A DNA stretch of 64,000 bases from Staphylococcus saprophyticus subsp. saprophyticus ATCC 15305 = NCTC 7292 (GCF_000010125.1 NC_007350.1:682001-746000); one strand, 5' to 3'; positions 8,971-19,534 are shown, counted from the stretch's first letter. The notes: generated by a model from the sequence alone, not told the origin. Translations and numbers: made by a program.

Positions 8971-9007
8971 AAACACGATCAATATAAAACGATTATTGGT
9001 CGTGTTT
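8971..9007 (+). terminator. Rho-independent terminator after the AEC gene
   Basis: Arms AAACACGATCAAT and ATTGGTCGTGTTT pair with one G-U and are followed by TGTTTCTT. The stem is nearly symmetric, so it may also act on the minus strand. Confidence 0.75.
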
Positions 9008-9054
9008 TGTTTCTTAATAAGTATTAATTTATACAATTAATATATAGATAAATA

Positions 9055-9096
9055 AAAAGACAGAAAGCGAACGCTATCATGCGCTTTCTGTCTTTT
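9055..9096. terminator. Bidirectional terminator between AEC and gdh genes
   Basis: Perfect 15-bp arms AAAAGACAGAAAGCG and CGCTTTCTGTCTTTT around a 12-nt loop. On the minus strand it ends the gdh transcript. Confidence 0.85.
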
Positions 9097-9112
9097 GTTG
9101 GTAGCAATGAGA

Positions 9113-9904
9113 TTAGCCTTTACCACCCATAAATGCAGGATAGTTTGTCATACCACCATCAACATATATTGTTGTACCGTGAATATAGTCTGCTAAATCT
9201 GAAGCAAGGAATCTTGCAACATTAGCCACTTGTTGTGCGTCGCCAATAACTTTGGCTGGAATCATTTCAAGTGTTTCTGCACGCGTTTGCGGATCTGAGA
9301 ATTTTTCTTTTGTATGTTCTGTTACGATAGCACCAGGAGATATATTGTTAATGCGAATGCCATACTGTGCATATTCCATTGACATTGTTTCCATCATTAA
9401 TTTTAAACCGCCTTTACTTGCAGCATAATTCACATAGTTTGGCCATGGAATTTTATCGTGAACACTTGATGTATTAATGATAATACCTGGTTTATCTTCT
9501 TTTAAAAATTGATTAACAGCGGCCTTAGCACCTATGAATGCACCGGTTAAATTAATATCAATGACTTTTTGCCACTCATCTAAGGGCATTTCGTGCGTAG
9601 GAATTGGTTTTTCAAAACCAGCATTGTTAATCATGATATCTAAAGTACCAAATGTATCAACTGCAGTTTTGACTAATTGTTCGACGTCTGCCTCTTTAGA
9701 AACATCAGCATATGCTTTAATCGCTTTACCACCAGCGTCTTCTATTAGTTTTATAGATTCGGCAACAGCATCTAAGCTACTTTCTGAACGATAGTTAATG
9801 ACAACATTTGCTTTTTCTTTACCGAATTGTTCTGCCATTGCTTTACCAATACCGCTACTACCACCTGTAATCACAACTACTTTATTTTCTAAATCTGTAA
9901 ACAT
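9113..9904 (-). CDS. gdh: Glucose 1-dehydrogenase (SDR family)
   Basis: 263 aa short-chain dehydrogenase. The nucleotide-binding TGGSSGIG is at residues 13-20, NNAG at 93-96, a catalytic Ser near 146-147, and YAASK with Tyr160 and Lys164. It closely resembles Bacillus-type glucose 1-dehydrogenase, which oxidises glucose to gluconolactone with NAD(P)+ in the cytoplasm. The gene upstream on the same strand is the glucose-uptake gene glcU, and this glcU-gdh pairing is known from S. xylosus, which supports glucose as substrate. ATG start with a strong AAGGAGG site. A 136-bp spacer with a long inverted repeat separates the two genes. Confidence 0.88.
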   Translation of the reverse strand: MFTDLENKVVVITGGSSGIGKAMAEQFGKEKANVVINYRSESSLDAVAESIKLIEDAGGKAIKAYADVSKEADVEQLVKTAVDTFGTLDIMINNAGFEKPIPTHEMPLDEWQKVIDINLTGAFIGAKAAVNQFLKEDKPGIIINTSSVHDKIPWPNYVNYAASKGGLKLMMETMSMEYAQYGIRINNISPGAIVTEHTKEKFSDPQTRAETLEMIPAKVIGDAQQVANVARFLASDLADYIHGTTIYVDGGMTNYPAFMGGKG

Positions 9905-9941
9905 ATATTGAAGCCTCCTTAAAAGTTATTCCTACAAAAAG

Positions 9942-10011
9942 GTTTAGAACAGACGTGTTGTTAATTTGGAATAGTACAATTAACGCTGAACGCTATGTCG
10001 ATGTTCTAAAC
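9942..10011. promoter_or_regulatory. Inverted repeat in the glcU-gdh spacer
   Basis: GTTTAGAACA (9942-9951) and TGTTCTAAAC (10002-10011) are perfect 10-bp complementary arms 50 bp apart. They could form an RNA stem in the glcU-gdh transcript or be two half-sites for a regulator. No T-run follows, so it is not a simple terminator. Confidence 0.45.
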
Positions 10012-10040
10012 TTAATGATGTGTAATATATTAAATGATGC

Positions 10041-10898
10041 TTAACCTTTTAAATTACCTAATATAAAGGCTGCAATGATTATTAATACAATCCCAGCCCA
10101 AATACCAATCATTTGGCGTTTGTCTTTTCTTTCTCCTAGTAAGAAGATACCACCAAGTGTAGATACAATTACTAATAATTGTGAAAATGAGAAACTTGTT
10201 GCTACACCAACTTTAGGTTGTGAATAGAACATAAATAAATTACCAATTCCCCAAATGACACCTGGGATAATATTCCACATAGTACTTTTTACTGATGTCT
10301 CATGTTTAGCAGAAAGTATTAAACCGCCAATAGCCATACCTATTGATTGGAAGAAGAGGGCATTCATTCCATCTACACCAAAAATTTGTGCTACGACTAC
10401 ATAAACAACGTAACCTACTGTAGAAATAATCAATATAGGAATTGCTTTGCCGAATTTATTGTTACCGCCTGAAGCTTCATTTTTACCTTTAATTGAAGTT
10501 AATGCGATACCAATTACTAATAACACCATAGCAACTAAACCTAATGTAACTTGAATTCCTGTACTCCATTCTCCAAGAAAAATAGCACTGAATAATGTCG
10601 TACCAACTAATTGTAAACCAGTAGAGATTGGCATCGTTTTTGAAACACCAATTAGACTAATTGATTTAAGTTGATAACCCTGACCAAGCGCCCAAAATGC
10701 ACCTGAGATTAAACCAACAATAATGACGGCGAGGTCATCAAATTTTGCATTACCTGTAAGTAGTAAAATAATTCCGATAATTAATGTACCTAATGTTGTC
10801 CCTCTAATTTGATTATATGGGCCACCACCAACAAGCACGTTAATTAAAACAACACTACCCCAGAATAATGCAGGCAATAACGCAATTAACAAATCCAT
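10041..10898 (-). CDS. glcU: Glucose uptake protein GlcU (GRP/DMT family)
   Basis: 285 aa with about ten membrane helices, in the glucose/ribose porter family of the drug/metabolite transporter superfamily. N-terminal '[28 protein letters not shown]' and '[20 protein letters not shown]' match GlcU of staphylococci and Bacillus. It brings in non-phosphorylated glucose, probably by proton symport, bypassing the PTS. The glucose is then oxidised by the dehydrogenase encoded next in the same direction. ATG start at 10898; a weak site (AAAGAGTGAG) precedes it. A TGTTC-CT-GAACA inverted repeat about 50 bp upstream (10950-10961) may be an operator. Confidence 0.88.
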   Translation of the reverse strand: MDLLIALLPALFWGSVVLINVLVGGGPYNQIRGTTLGTLIIGIILLLTGNAKFDDLAVIIVGLISGAFWALGQGYQLKSISLIGVSKTMPISTGLQLVGTTLFSAIFLGEWSTGIQVTLGLVAMVLLVIGIALTSIKGKNEASGGNNKFGKAIPILIISTVGYVVYVVVAQIFGVDGMNALFFQSIGMAIGGLILSAKHETSVKSTMWNIIPGVIWGIGNLFMFYSQPKVGVATSFSFSQLLVIVSTLGGIFLLGERKDKRQMIGIWAGIVLIIIAAFILGNLKG

Positions 10899-11095
10899 AT
10901 ATACTCACTCTTTCTATTATATTGTCCCTCGAGAATAACCATCTTTGGTTGTTCCTGAACATCTAGTTTAAAACAAAATATTACGTTAGTAAAAAATATT
11001 AAATTAAAAAGAACGATTTCTTTGTTTATTATGTTTTAAACATACATTTTATTTGTGTATTAACGAACTTGTTTTGCTTGCTTCTTAATTAAAAA

Positions 11096-11968
11096 TCAGC
11101 CAATATGTGCAGCAACGTATTTGAATTTTTTATATTCATAATTGATGTTGAAGCCTAATTCATGAAATCGTTCCACGAGTGTATTATTTTTACTGCGAAT
11201 TTTGAAATAAATCTTATCAACATCATAATTTGAAAATGTATATTGAAGTGCATAGGATAATAAATCAAAAGCAATACCCATAAATCTATAGTCAGTGTGT
11301 GAAGAAAAATATTTGATTTCAGCTTTTTTCGTATTTTCAAAAACTTGTAAATAAAGATAACCTTTTAATAAGCCTTCAGACATAAATATAAATAATTTAT
11401 TGTGACTATCTAACGATTCAATGATTTCTTCTGCAGTCATCACATCGTGTTTAAAGGTATCATGGTGTAACTTCTCGAATAGTCGATAATAAGCAGGTTG
11501 GTAGGTGGTAATGTTTTGAGCATGATCAATTTTACCTATATCTTGTGTAGATATGAGATGATAATCCGTAAAACTATAGGAAGCTTCAATTTCTTTCATA
11601 AAAGGCATGTAATCTTGTTCCGTTTCCTCGAATGAAAAATTAAAATTCGCAGTATCCGGTTTGCTTTGAACCAAAGCTTCAAATAAAGTTTTAAAATTTT
11701 CTTCAGTGAGTGAAAGTGATTTCCTGACAAAAGGACCGAGCACTTTATATTTATTTTCTTCATATTTAAATGCAAGCATGAGCATTTCAATTTGTGCTTG
11801 GTCATCAACTTGTGCAAATACGCCTGGATCCTCTAAGGATTGTCTAATCGTTGCTTCAACATCATCGTGTGCTTGTGGCAGCTTGTATAAGTACGATGTG
11901 TAGTGATAATCGGCTTCATTTATAAACTTTACAATTTGATCATAGTTATTTAATTGAACAATTTTCAT
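11096..11968 (-). CDS. GNAT-family N-acetyltransferase, 290 aa
   Basis: The C-terminal ~140 residues form a GNAT fold: 'KLFIFMSEGLLKGYLYLQVFENTKKAEIKYFSSHTDYRFMGIAFDLLSYALQY' is strand 4, the acetyl-CoA loop (degenerate: YRFMGIA in place of R/QxxGxG/A) and helix 3, followed by the 'YFKIRSKNNTLVERFHELGF' strand-helix end. The first ~145 residues look like a second, diverged GNAT half without a clear CoA loop. The substrate is unknown. Good GGAGG site before the ATG. It diverges from topB across a 123-bp spacer that must carry both promoters. Confidence 0.75.
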   Translation of the reverse strand: MKIVQLNNYDQIVKFINEADYHYTSYLYKLPQAHDDVEATIRQSLEDPGVFAQVDDQAQIEMLMLAFKYEENKYKVLGPFVRKSLSLTEENFKTLFEALVQSKPDTANFNFSFEETEQDYMPFMKEIEASYSFTDYHLISTQDIGKIDHAQNITTYQPAYYRLFEKLHHDTFKHDVMTAEEIIESLDSHNKLFIFMSEGLLKGYLYLQVFENTKKAEIKYFSSHTDYRFMGIAFDLLSYALQYTFSNYDVDKIYFKIRSKNNTLVERFHELGFNINYEYKKFKYVAAHIG

Positions 11969-12091
11969 AACAATACCTCCGTATAATAATCTATTAAGTT
12001 AATTATAAGAACTTTTCGATGTAAATGGAAGTTTTGATGTGCTACATACATGTTACAATAAATATAATACTGAATTTGAAAGGGCGAAATT

Positions 12092-14230
12092 ATGAAATCA
12101 CTGATTATAGCTGAAAAACCTTCAGTTGGTAGAGACATTGCCAATACGCTAAACATTAATGAAAAACGTAATGGATATTTTGAAAATAATAAATATATTG
12201 TTACATGGGCATTAGGGCATTTAGTAACAAATGCGACACCAGAACAATATGATGCAAGTTATAAAGAATGGAAATTGAATGATTTACCGATTATACCCAA
12301 TAAAATGAAAACAATTGTGATAAGTAAAACGAGAAAACAATTTTCGACAGTGCAATCATTAATTAATAATAATAAAGTAAAAGATATTATTATTGCGACA
12401 GATGCAGGACGAGAAGGAGAACTGGTTGCTCGTTTGATATTGGATAAAGCGCATAATAAAAAACCGACCAAGCGTTTATGGATTAGTTCTGTAACCAATA
12501 AAGCAATCAAAGAAGGTTTCAATAAACTGCAAGATGGACGTAAGTTTAATAATCTATATCATGCTGCCTTAGCACGAAGTGAAGCAGATTGGATAGTTGG
12601 TATTAATGCTACACGTGCACTGACTACAAAATATGATGCACAACTCTCATTGGGTCGTGTACAGACTCCGACCATACAATTAGTTCAAATGAGACAAAAT
12701 GAAATCAATCACTTTAAACCTCAGACCTATTATACAATGAAACTCAATGCGGCTGGTTTAACTTTCCATTGTACTAAGCCACAGTCGCATCCTGATAAAA
12801 CTGTTTTGGAAAGTATAAAAAAAGCAATCGATGGGCAATCCGGGCACATTGCATCGATTAGCAAGACACATAAAAAAGCATATCCACAACAATTATATAA
12901 TTTAACGGATTTACAACAAGATGCTTATAAACGATTTCATCTTGGACCAAAAGAAACTTTGAATACCTTGCAAACGTTGTATGAACGTCATAAGTTAGTA
13001 ACTTACCCACGTACTGATTCTAACTATTTAACAGATGATATGGTTGATACGCTCAAAGATAGATTGAAAGCGATTATGGCCACTTCATTAAAAGATATGG
13101 CTAAAGCACAAATGTCACAAACATTTTCATCAAAACAAAGATTTGTTAATAATAATAAAGTATCTGATCACCATGCAATTATTCCCACAGAAGTGCGTCC
13201 AGATATCAATCAACTTAGCCAAAGGGAATCTAAAATTTATATGATGATTGCTCAGAGATATTTAGAAAACCTAATGCCGCCACACGAATACGAAGCAATC
13301 GCCATTGAACTCAAAGTAGGGCAGCATACATTTACTTTTAAGGACAAAGTAACTACTAAATTAGGGTTTAAAGCAATTTATGAAAATAAAGAAAGTATAA
13401 ATACTCAGATAGATCAGTTACAGAAGGGTACAAAGCTTAATGTAACTAAAATTCTAATAGAAGAACATGAGACAACGGCCCCACCTTATTTTAATGAAGG
13501 ATCACTTTTGAAAGCGATGGAAAGCCCACAAAAATTCTTTGATTTAAGCGATAAAAAACACGATAAAACATTAAAAGACACGGGCGGTATAGGTACGGTT
13601 GCAACGAGAGCGGATATCATAGAAAAGCTATTTAATATGAACGCTATTGAAGCTCGTGATGGTAAAATAAAAGTTACGTCAAAAGGGAAACAAATATTGG
13701 AATTAGCGCCACAAAAACTCACTTCTCCATTATTAACAGCAGAATGGGAAGAAAAACTTCTACTCATAGAACAAGGGAAATATAATGCGAGCCAATTCAT
13801 CTCTGAAATGAAAGCTTTTACAAATCAGGTAGTCAATGAGATTAAAGAAAGTGAACAAAATTATAAACATGACAACCTAACAACGACTGAATGTCCTACA
13901 TGCGGCAAATTTATGATTAAAGTCAAGACGAAAAATGGCCAAATGTTAGTGTGTCAGGATCCACAGTGTAAAACTAAAAAAAATGTACAACGTAAAACAA
14001 ACGCACGTTGTCCAAACTGTCATAAAAAAATGACGCTGTTTGGTCGAGGCAAAGACGCAGTATATCGTTGTGTTTGTGGACATACTGAAACACAAGCTCA
14101 AATGGATAAACGACACAAAAATAAAAAATCAGATAAAGTAAATAAAAAAGATCTGAAAAAATATATGAATAATGATGAAGGTATTGAAAATAACCCGTTT
14201 CAAGATGCTTTGAAGGGTTTAAAATTCTAA
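12092..14230 (+). CDS. topB: DNA topoisomerase III
   Basis: 712 aa type IA topoisomerase, which relaxes and decatenates DNA through a transient 5'-phosphotyrosine bond. The Toprim domain starts at [13 protein letters not shown]; its acidic motif ATDAGREGE is at residues 102-110. The catalytic Tyr is Tyr305 in [28 protein letters not shown] marks the domain-2/4 region. The C-terminus has two zinc-ribbon-like cysteine sets from about residue 600 (CPTCGKFM and CQDPQCK, then CPNCHKKM and CVCGH), followed by a lysine-rich tail. ATG preceded by AAAGGGCGA. It is the usual Firmicutes TopB in this neighbourhood upstream of rpsJ. Confidence 0.95.
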   Translation: MKSLIIAEKPSVGRDIANTLNINEKRNGYFENNKYIVTWALGHLVTNATPEQYDASYKEWKLNDLPIIPNKMKTIVISKTRKQFSTVQSLINNNKVKDIIIATDAGREGELVARLILDKAHNKKPTKRLWISSVTNKAIKEGFNKLQDGRKFNNLYHAALARSEADWIVGINATRALTTKYDAQLSLGRVQTPTIQLVQMRQNEINHFKPQTYYTMKLNAAGLTFHCTKPQSHPDKTVLESIKKAIDGQSGHIASISKTHKKAYPQQLYNLTDLQQDAYKRFHLGPKETLNTLQTLYERHKLVTYPRTDSNYLTDDMVDTLKDRLKAIMATSLKDMAKAQMSQTFSSKQRFVNNNKVSDHHAIIPTEVRPDINQLSQRESKIYMMIAQRYLENLMPPHEYEAIAIELKVGQHTFTFKDKVTTKLGFKAIYENKESINTQIDQLQKGTKLNVTKILIEEHETTAPPYFNEGSLLKAMESPQKFFDLSDKKHDKTLKDTGGIGTVATRADIIEKLFNMNAIEARDGKIKVTSKGKQILELAPQKLTSPLLTAEWEEKLLLIEQGKYNASQFISEMKAFTNQVVNEIKESEQNYKHDNLTTTECPTCGKFMIKVKTKNGQMLVCQDPQCKTKKNVQRKTNARCPNCHKKMTLFGRGKDAVYRCVCGHTETQAQMDKRHKNKKSDKVNKKDLKKYMNNDEGIENNPFQDALKGLKF

Positions 14231-14236
14231 ATAATT

Positions 14237-14294
14237 CGAACAAATAGTTAAAAAATTTAAGTAAGGTTCGTGTTTGCTATTGTAAAATAGTTCG
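14237..14294. promoter_or_regulatory. Candidate PurR boxes upstream of the purine permease gene
   Basis: Three CGAAC-core half-sites occur in the 110-bp leader: CGAAC at 14237-14241, and inverted GTTCG at 14266-14270 and 14290-14294. PurR of Bacillus and staphylococci binds inverted CGAA cores in AT-rich flanks. Spacing here (24 bp between the first two 5-mers) is plausible but not exact, so regulation by PurR is an inference. Confidence 0.45.
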
Positions 14295-14340
14295 TTTGGT
14301 ATTAAAATATGTAAGTATTTTAAAAAAAGGAGAACTAACC

Positions 14341-15675
14341 GTGAAAAAGTACTTCAAGTTTGATAAACACGAAACAAACTATAAGAAAGAGATACTTGGC
14401 GGGCTTACAACATTCTTGTCGATGGCTTATATTTTAGCTGTTAACCCTCAAGTACTTAGTTTAGCCGGCGTCGATGGTGTTTCTGAAAATATGAAAATGG
14501 ACCAAGGCGCAATATTTGTAGCTACAGCATTAGCGGCGTTTGTAGGCTCGTTATTTATGGGATTAATAGCAAGGTATCCGATTGCATTAGCACCTGGTAT
14601 GGGATTAAATGCATTTTTCGCATTTACTGTTGTTTTAACAATGGGTATACCATGGCAAGTCGGACTTACAGGCGTATTATTTTCAGGATTAGTTTTCGCA
14701 GTGTTAACGATGACGGGGCTTCGAGAGGTCATCATCAATGCCATACCTTATCAAATGAAAATGGCTGTCTCGGCTGGGATTGGATTATTTATTACCTTTG
14801 TCGGCTTACAAAGTTCAGGTATAATTGTTAAAAATGATTCTACACTAGTTACATTAGGACATATCACAGACGGACCTGTATTACTTACTATTTTCGGTAT
14901 CGTTGTGACAGTAATACTTTATGCTATTAGAGTACCTGGCGCGATTTTTATAGGGATGGTTTTAACATCTATCGTAGGTATGTTCACAGGGCTGATACAT
15001 ACACCTAGTGGTATCGTTGGACAAGTACCTAGTATTGAACCGACGTTTGGCGCTGCGTTTGAAGCATTTAAGGATCCTAGTCAATTATTAACGGTTCAAT
15101 TTTTAATCGTTATATTAACTTTCCTATTCATTGATTTCTTTGATACAGCTGGTACACTCGTTGCTGTGGCAACTCAAGCTGGGATTATGAAAAATAATAA
15201 ATTACCACGAGCAGGACGCGCATTGTTCTCTGACTCACTAGCAACAATCGTTGGTGCGATCTTTGGTACAACTACGACGACTTCATACATTGAATCAAGC
15301 TCAGGTGTGGCAGTAGGTGCAAGAACCGGCTTTGCGAGTGTGGTTACAGGTTTCTGTTTCTTGTTAGCTATTTTCTTTAGTCCATTGATGGAGGTAGTAA
15401 CCAGTGCGGTGACTACGCCTGCGTTAGTAGTAGTAGGTGTCTTAATGGCAGCTAACTTTGCTGAAATTGATTGGAAAAAATTCGAAGTAGCAGTTCCAGC
15501 ATTTGTAACGATTATTATGATGCCTTTATCTTATTCTATTGCAACAGGTATTGCTTGTGGATTTATCTTTTATCCAATTACAATGTTAATTTCAAAACGT
15601 CATAAAGAAGTACATCCAATAATGTATGCACTGATGATTTTATTTATATTGTACTTTATCTTTGTTCACGGATAA
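14341..15675 (+). CDS. pbuG: NCS2-family purine permease (guanine/hypoxanthine, PbuG-like)
   Basis: 444 aa with about 12-14 membrane helices, in the AzgA-like branch of nucleobase-cation symporters. Signatures are 'ILGGLTTFLSMAYILAVNPQ' near the N-terminus, 'PGMGLNAFFAFTVV' (~90), 'FIDFFDTAGTLVAVA' (~280) and 'GTTTTTSYIESSSGVAVGARTG' (~320-340), which line the purine site. PbuG imports hypoxanthine and guanine. I use the GTG at 14341, with AAAGGAGAAC upstream, rather than an upstream in-frame TTG. CGAAC-type boxes before the gene suggest PurR control. A strong terminator follows. Confidence 0.87.
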   Translation: MKKYFKFDKHETNYKKEILGGLTTFLSMAYILAVNPQVLSLAGVDGVSENMKMDQGAIFVATALAAFVGSLFMGLIARYPIALAPGMGLNAFFAFTVVLTMGIPWQVGLTGVLFSGLVFAVLTMTGLREVIINAIPYQMKMAVSAGIGLFITFVGLQSSGIIVKNDSTLVTLGHITDGPVLLTIFGIVVTVILYAIRVPGAIFIGMVLTSIVGMFTGLIHTPSGIVGQVPSIEPTFGAAFEAFKDPSQLLTVQFLIVILTFLFIDFFDTAGTLVAVATQAGIMKNNKLPRAGRALFSDSLATIVGAIFGTTTTTSYIESSSGVAVGARTGFASVVTGFCFLLAIFFSPLMEVVTSAVTTPALVVVGVLMAANFAEIDWKKFEVAVPAFVTIIMMPLSYSIATGIACGFIFYPITMLISKRHKEVHPIMYALMILFILYFIFVHG

Positions 15676-15686
15676 CAAAACGAAAT

Positions 15687-15735
15687 AAAAGCACATTGTT
15701 CTGTCATTTAGACATTGAACAATGTGCTTTTAATT
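15687..15735. terminator. Terminator after the purine permease gene
   Basis: Perfect 15-bp arms AAAAGCACATTGTTC (15687-15701) and GAACAATGTGCTTTT (15717-15731), with T-rich sequence after and A-rich before. Probably bidirectional. Confidence 0.88.
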
Positions 15736-15940
15736 TTATTATTTGAATGAAAGTATAAGTGTTTAGGAATTAGTTTTGTTCTTACATAAATAACTAAAAT
15801 CGAGTTTCTTCATTATATACATTTTAAAGTTATAGTAGTTTAAGCGGATAACCAGATCAAAATGCTTAGAAGAATTTATGACATATACCGTTGGATTGCG
15901 CTAATTACATTTGAGTTGGGCAGGTATCCTACGATAATAA

Positions 15941-16327
15941 TTAATGATTCTTACGTCGATCCTCCGTATAAATTACCTTTGCGTATTTGTTTGGTACATA
16001 TAGTGGTGTAGATAATAAAATGAAAATGAAAAATAGCATTAAAAAGAATAAAATCCAATGGATCACCATACCAACAAGTGGAATGAAAGCCAAGAAAGAA
16101 CCAATCACACCTAATAAAGGAATAAACATCATCGGCTTAATAGAATTTTGTTTATCTACTATTAATATAATCATCATTATAAAGTAGAGTAGCGCGTTAA
16201 TAAGTAAAGGCTGCCAACCAAAACTTAAAACAATGCTTCCACCTAAGAATGGAATTCCGTAAACCAATTCACTAACTATGAGTAAGACAGATAATACTAA
16301 CAATGTCATACGTATACCACGTTTCAT
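15941..16327 (-). CDS. Membrane protein of unknown function, 128 aa
   Basis: Four predicted membrane helices: residues about 8-28, 38-58, 66-86 and 88-108, then a short charged cytoplasmic-looking tail (EDRRKNH). No catalytic or binding motif is visible and I do not recognise the family. I chose the ATG at 16327, which has AGGTGG about 7 nt upstream; two in-frame GTG codons just upstream are part of that ribosome site. It sits alone, diverging from the S10 operon. Confidence 0.65.
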   Translation of the reverse strand: MKRGIRMTLLVLSVLLIVSELVYGIPFLGGSIVLSFGWQPLLINALLYFIMMIILIVDKQNSIKPMMFIPLLGVIGSFLAFIPLVGMVIHWILFFLMLFFIFILLSTPLYVPNKYAKVIYTEDRRKNH

Positions 16328-16339
16328 ATAATTCACCAC

Positions 16340-16440
16340 CTAACTGTTTTTAATTATAAAGGAAAGTAAACTATTAGAATAATAATATGAAGAGAGATTA
16401 ATAAAAATTTTACAAAGAACTAAAAAAATTACAAAAGAGG
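16340..16440. other. Spacer between the membrane-protein gene and the S10 promoter
   Basis: AT-rich, with no open reading frame or repeat. It should hold the promoter for the leftward gene; none is clear enough to call. Confidence 0.4.
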
Positions 16441-16469
16441 TTGAAGTGCGTTTCCTAATAAAGTACAAT
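16441..16469 (+). promoter_or_regulatory. Sigma-A promoter of the S10 ribosomal operon
   Basis: TTGAAG (16441-16446), a 17-bp spacer and TACAAT (16464-16469). This places the transcript start near 16476, about 210 nt before rpsJ. Confidence 0.7.
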
Positions 16470-16475
16470 AACAAA

Positions 16476-16994
<519 letters not shown>

Positions 16995-17021
16995 TAGAAA
17001 AAATTAGGAGGTGGACTTTCG

Positions 17022-17681
17022 ATGACCAAAGGAATCTTAGGAAGAAAAATCGGGATGACACAAGTTTTCGGAGAAAATGGTGATTTAATCCCTGTAACAG
17101 TAGTAGAAGCAAGCCAAAACGTTATATTACAAAAGAAATCTGAAGAGATTGATGGATACAACGCTATCCAAGTAGGCTATGAAGACAAACAAGCTTATAA
17201 AAAAGATAGCAGATCAAGCAAATATGCTAACAAACCAGCTGAAGGACATGCTAAAAAAGCAGGCACAGCACCTAAGCGCTTCATTCGTGAATTCAGAAAC
17301 GTTAATGTTGATGAATACGAAGTAGGTCAAGAAGTCTCAGTTAATACATTTGAAGCTGGAGACGTAATTGATGTAACAGGCGTATCTAAAGGTAAAGGTT
17401 TCCAAGGTGCCATTAAACGTCATAATCAAGCACGTGGTCCAATGTCACATGGTTCTCATTTCCACAGAGCCCCAGGTTCTGTAGGTATGGCATCAGATGC
17501 TTCAAGAGTCTTTAAAGGACAAAAAATGCCTGGACGTATGGGCGGTAACACTGTAACAGTTCAAAACTTAGAAGTTGTACAAATTGACGCTGAAAACAAT
17601 GTTATTTTAGTAAAAGGTAATGTACCTGGTCCTAAAAAAGGATTTGTAGAAATCACATCATCAATCAAAGGTAATAAATAA
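17022..17681 (+). CDS. rplC: 50S ribosomal protein L3
   Basis: 219 aa. The N-terminal [19 protein letters not shown] is the L3 signature, and [17 protein letters not shown] (residues ~139-155) is the long loop reaching towards the peptidyl-transferase centre, the region where linezolid and tiamulin resistance mutations arise in staphylococci. L3 is one of the two proteins that start 50S assembly on 23S rRNA. AGGAGGTGG precedes the ATG; 27 bp after rpsJ. Confidence 0.98.
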   Translation: MTKGILGRKIGMTQVFGENGDLIPVTVVEASQNVILQKKSEEIDGYNAIQVGYEDKQAYKKDSRSSKYANKPAEGHAKKAGTAPKRFIREFRNVNVDEYEVGQEVSVNTFEAGDVIDVTGVSKGKGFQGAIKRHNQARGPMSHGSHFHRAPGSVGMASDASRVFKGQKMPGRMGGNTVTVQNLEVVQIDAENNVILVKGNVPGPKKGFVEITSSIKGNK

Positions 17682-17707
17682 TATACAACGAAAGGAGGAA
17701 TTGCATA

Positions 17708-18331
17708 ATGGCTAATTATGATGTATTAAAAGTAGATGGAACTAAATCAGGTTCAGTTGAACTAAGCGATGCAGTATTTGCAATCGAACCAAACAACAAC
17801 GTTCTTTTTGAAGCAATTAACTTACAACGTGCTTCATTACGCCAAGGTACTCACGCTGTTAAGAACCGTTCAGCAGTACGTGGTGGCGGACGTAAACCAT
17901 GGAGACAAAAAGGTACAGGACGTGCGCGTCAAGGTACAATCCGTGCTCCACAATGGCGTGGTGGTGGTATCGTATTCGGACCAACACCAAGAAGCTACTC
18001 ATACAAAATGCCTAAGAAAATGCGCCGTTTAGCATTACGCTCAGCATTATCTTTCAAAGTACAAGAGAAAGGCTTAACTGTTGTTGATGCATTAAACCTA
18101 GATGCTCCAAAAACAAAAGAGTTCAAAACTGTACTCTCTAATTTAGAACAACCTAAAAAAGTATTAGTAGTAACAGAATCTGAAGATGTGAATGTTGCTT
18201 TATCAGCACGTAACATCCCTGGTGTTCAAGTAACTACAGCTCAAGGTTTAAACGTTCTAGATATCACAAGCGCTGACAGTGTAGTAATTACAGAATCAGC
18301 TGCTAAAAAAGTTGAGGAGGTGCTCGGATAA
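17708..18331 (+). CDS. rplD: 50S ribosomal protein L4
   Basis: 207 aa. The extended loop at residues ~45-95 ([32 protein letters not shown] pattern) lines the peptide exit tunnel near the macrolide site, and mutations there can affect macrolide binding. The globular C-terminal part has the [15 protein letters not shown] pattern. In E. coli L4 represses its own operon through the S10 leader; in Firmicutes this has not been shown to me by sequence. AAAGGAGGAA before the ATG. Its stop overlaps the rplW start by one base (TAATG). Confidence 0.98.
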   Translation: MANYDVLKVDGTKSGSVELSDAVFAIEPNNNVLFEAINLQRASLRQGTHAVKNRSAVRGGGRKPWRQKGTGRARQGTIRAPQWRGGGIVFGPTPRSYSYKMPKKMRRLALRSALSFKVQEKGLTVVDALNLDAPKTKEFKTVLSNLEQPKKVLVVTESEDVNVALSARNIPGVQVTTAQGLNVLDITSADSVVITESAAKKVEEVLG

Positions 18332-18606
18332 TGGAAGCAAGAGACGTTCTTAAGCGCCCCGTAATCACTGAGAAATCTTCAGCTGCTATGGCTGAAGACA
18401 AATACACATTCGACGTTGATACTCGTGCTAATAAAACACAAGTTAAAATCGCTGTTGAAGAAATCTTTGATGTAAAAGTTGATAATGTAAACATCATTAA
18501 CTACAAACCAAAGAAAAAACGTATGGGCCGTTACCAAGGCTATACAAACAAAAAACGCGTAGCAATCGTTAAATTAAAAGAAGGATCAATTGATCTTTTC
18601 AACTAA
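18331..18606 (+). CDS. rplW: 50S ribosomal protein L23
   Basis: 91 aa. [17 protein letters not shown] at the N-terminus and [24 protein letters not shown] at the C-terminus identify L23, which sits at the tunnel exit and docks trigger factor and SRP. Translation is probably coupled to rplD: the ATG overlaps the rplD stop by one base, and GAGGAGGTG lies in the end of rplD. An ordinary length for Firmicutes. Confidence 0.98.
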   Translation: MEARDVLKRPVITEKSSAAMAEDKYTFDVDTRANKTQVKIAVEEIFDVKVDNVNIINYKPKKKRMGRYQGYTNKKRVAIVKLKEGSIDLFN

Positions 18607-18636
18607 AAAACATTACCAATAAGGAGGTAAACGACA

Positions 18637-19470
18637 ATGGCTCTAAAAAAATATAAGCCAATTACTAATGGTCGTCGTAATATGACTAGTTTAGATTTCG
18701 CTGAAATCACGAAAACTACACCTGAAAAGTCATTATTACAACCGCTACCGAAAAGAGCGGGACGAAATAACCAAGGTAAATTGACAGTTCGCCACCACGG
18801 TGGAGGACACAAACGTCAATACCGTGTTATTGACTTCAAACGTAATAAAGATGGAATCAATGCTAAAGTTGATTCAATACAATATGATCCAAACCGTTCA
18901 GCAAACATTGCATTATTAGTTTATGCTGATGGTGAAAAACGCTATATCATCGCTCCAAAAAACCTAAAAGTAGGTCAAGTTCTTGAAAGCGGTGAAGAAG
19001 CAGATATTAAAGTAGGTAATGCATTACCATTACAATTCATTCCAGTAGGTACAGTAATCCATAACATCGAGTTAAAACCTGGTAAAGGTGGACAAATTGC
19101 TCGTTCAGCTGGTGCTAGTGCACAAGTACTTGGTAAAGAAGGTAAATATGTATTAATCAGATTAAGATCTGGCGAAGTACGTATGATTCTTTCAACTTGC
19201 CGTGCTACTATTGGTCAAGTTGGTAACATCCAACATGAACTTGTAAACGTTGGTAAAGCAGGACGTTCTAGATGGAAAGGCATTCGCCCAACAGTTCGTG
19301 GTTCTGTAATGAACCCTAACGATCACCCACACGGTGGTGGTGAAGGTCGTGCACCTATCGGTAGACCATCTCCAATGTCACCTTGGGGTAAACCTACGCT
19401 TGGTAAGAAAACTCGTCGTGGTAAAAAATCTTCAGACAAACTTATCGTTCGTGGACGTAAGAAAAAATAA
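18637..19470 (+). CDS. rplB: 50S ribosomal protein L2
   Basis: 277 aa. [13 protein letters not shown] at the start and the C-terminal [21 protein letters not shown] segment, including the near-universal His of NDHPHGGG (residues ~228-236), mark L2, which is needed for subunit joining and peptidyl transfer. A basic tail ([13 protein letters not shown]) threads into 23S rRNA. AAGGAGG precedes the ATG. The spacer to rpsS is unusually long (64 bp) and holds a GC-rich hairpin. Confidence 0.98.
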   Translation: MALKKYKPITNGRRNMTSLDFAEITKTTPEKSLLQPLPKRAGRNNQGKLTVRHHGGGHKRQYRVIDFKRNKDGINAKVDSIQYDPNRSANIALLVYADGEKRYIIAPKNLKVGQVLESGEEADIKVGNALPLQFIPVGTVIHNIELKPGKGGQIARSAGASAQVLGKEGKYVLIRLRSGEVRMILSTCRATIGQVGNIQHELVNVGKAGRSRWKGIRPTVRGSVMNPNDHPHGGGEGRAPIGRPSPMSPWGKPTLGKKTRRGKKSSDKLIVRGRKKK

Positions 19471-19474
19471 AAAT

Positions 19475-19518
19475 AACTTATTTGCGTGTGCGGCTTAATA
19501 GCTGCACGCACACAATAA
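19475..19518 (+). promoter_or_regulatory. GC-rich hairpin in the rplB-rpsS spacer
   Basis: TTTGCGTGTGCGGC and GCTGCACGCACAC pair around TTAATA, flanked by CTTA/TAAG. No T-run follows and the rpsS ribosome site comes right after, so it looks like a translation-control, processing or stability element rather than a terminator. Confidence 0.5.
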
Positions 19519-19534
19519 GAAGGGAGGCGCCACT

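Noticed and set aside
852..9946. 16-bp identical sequence CCTACAAAAAGGTTTA at 852-867 (complement) and 9931-9946
   Set aside because: A match of this size is expected by chance in 64 kb of AT-rich DNA, and the two sites are in different contexts and orientations.
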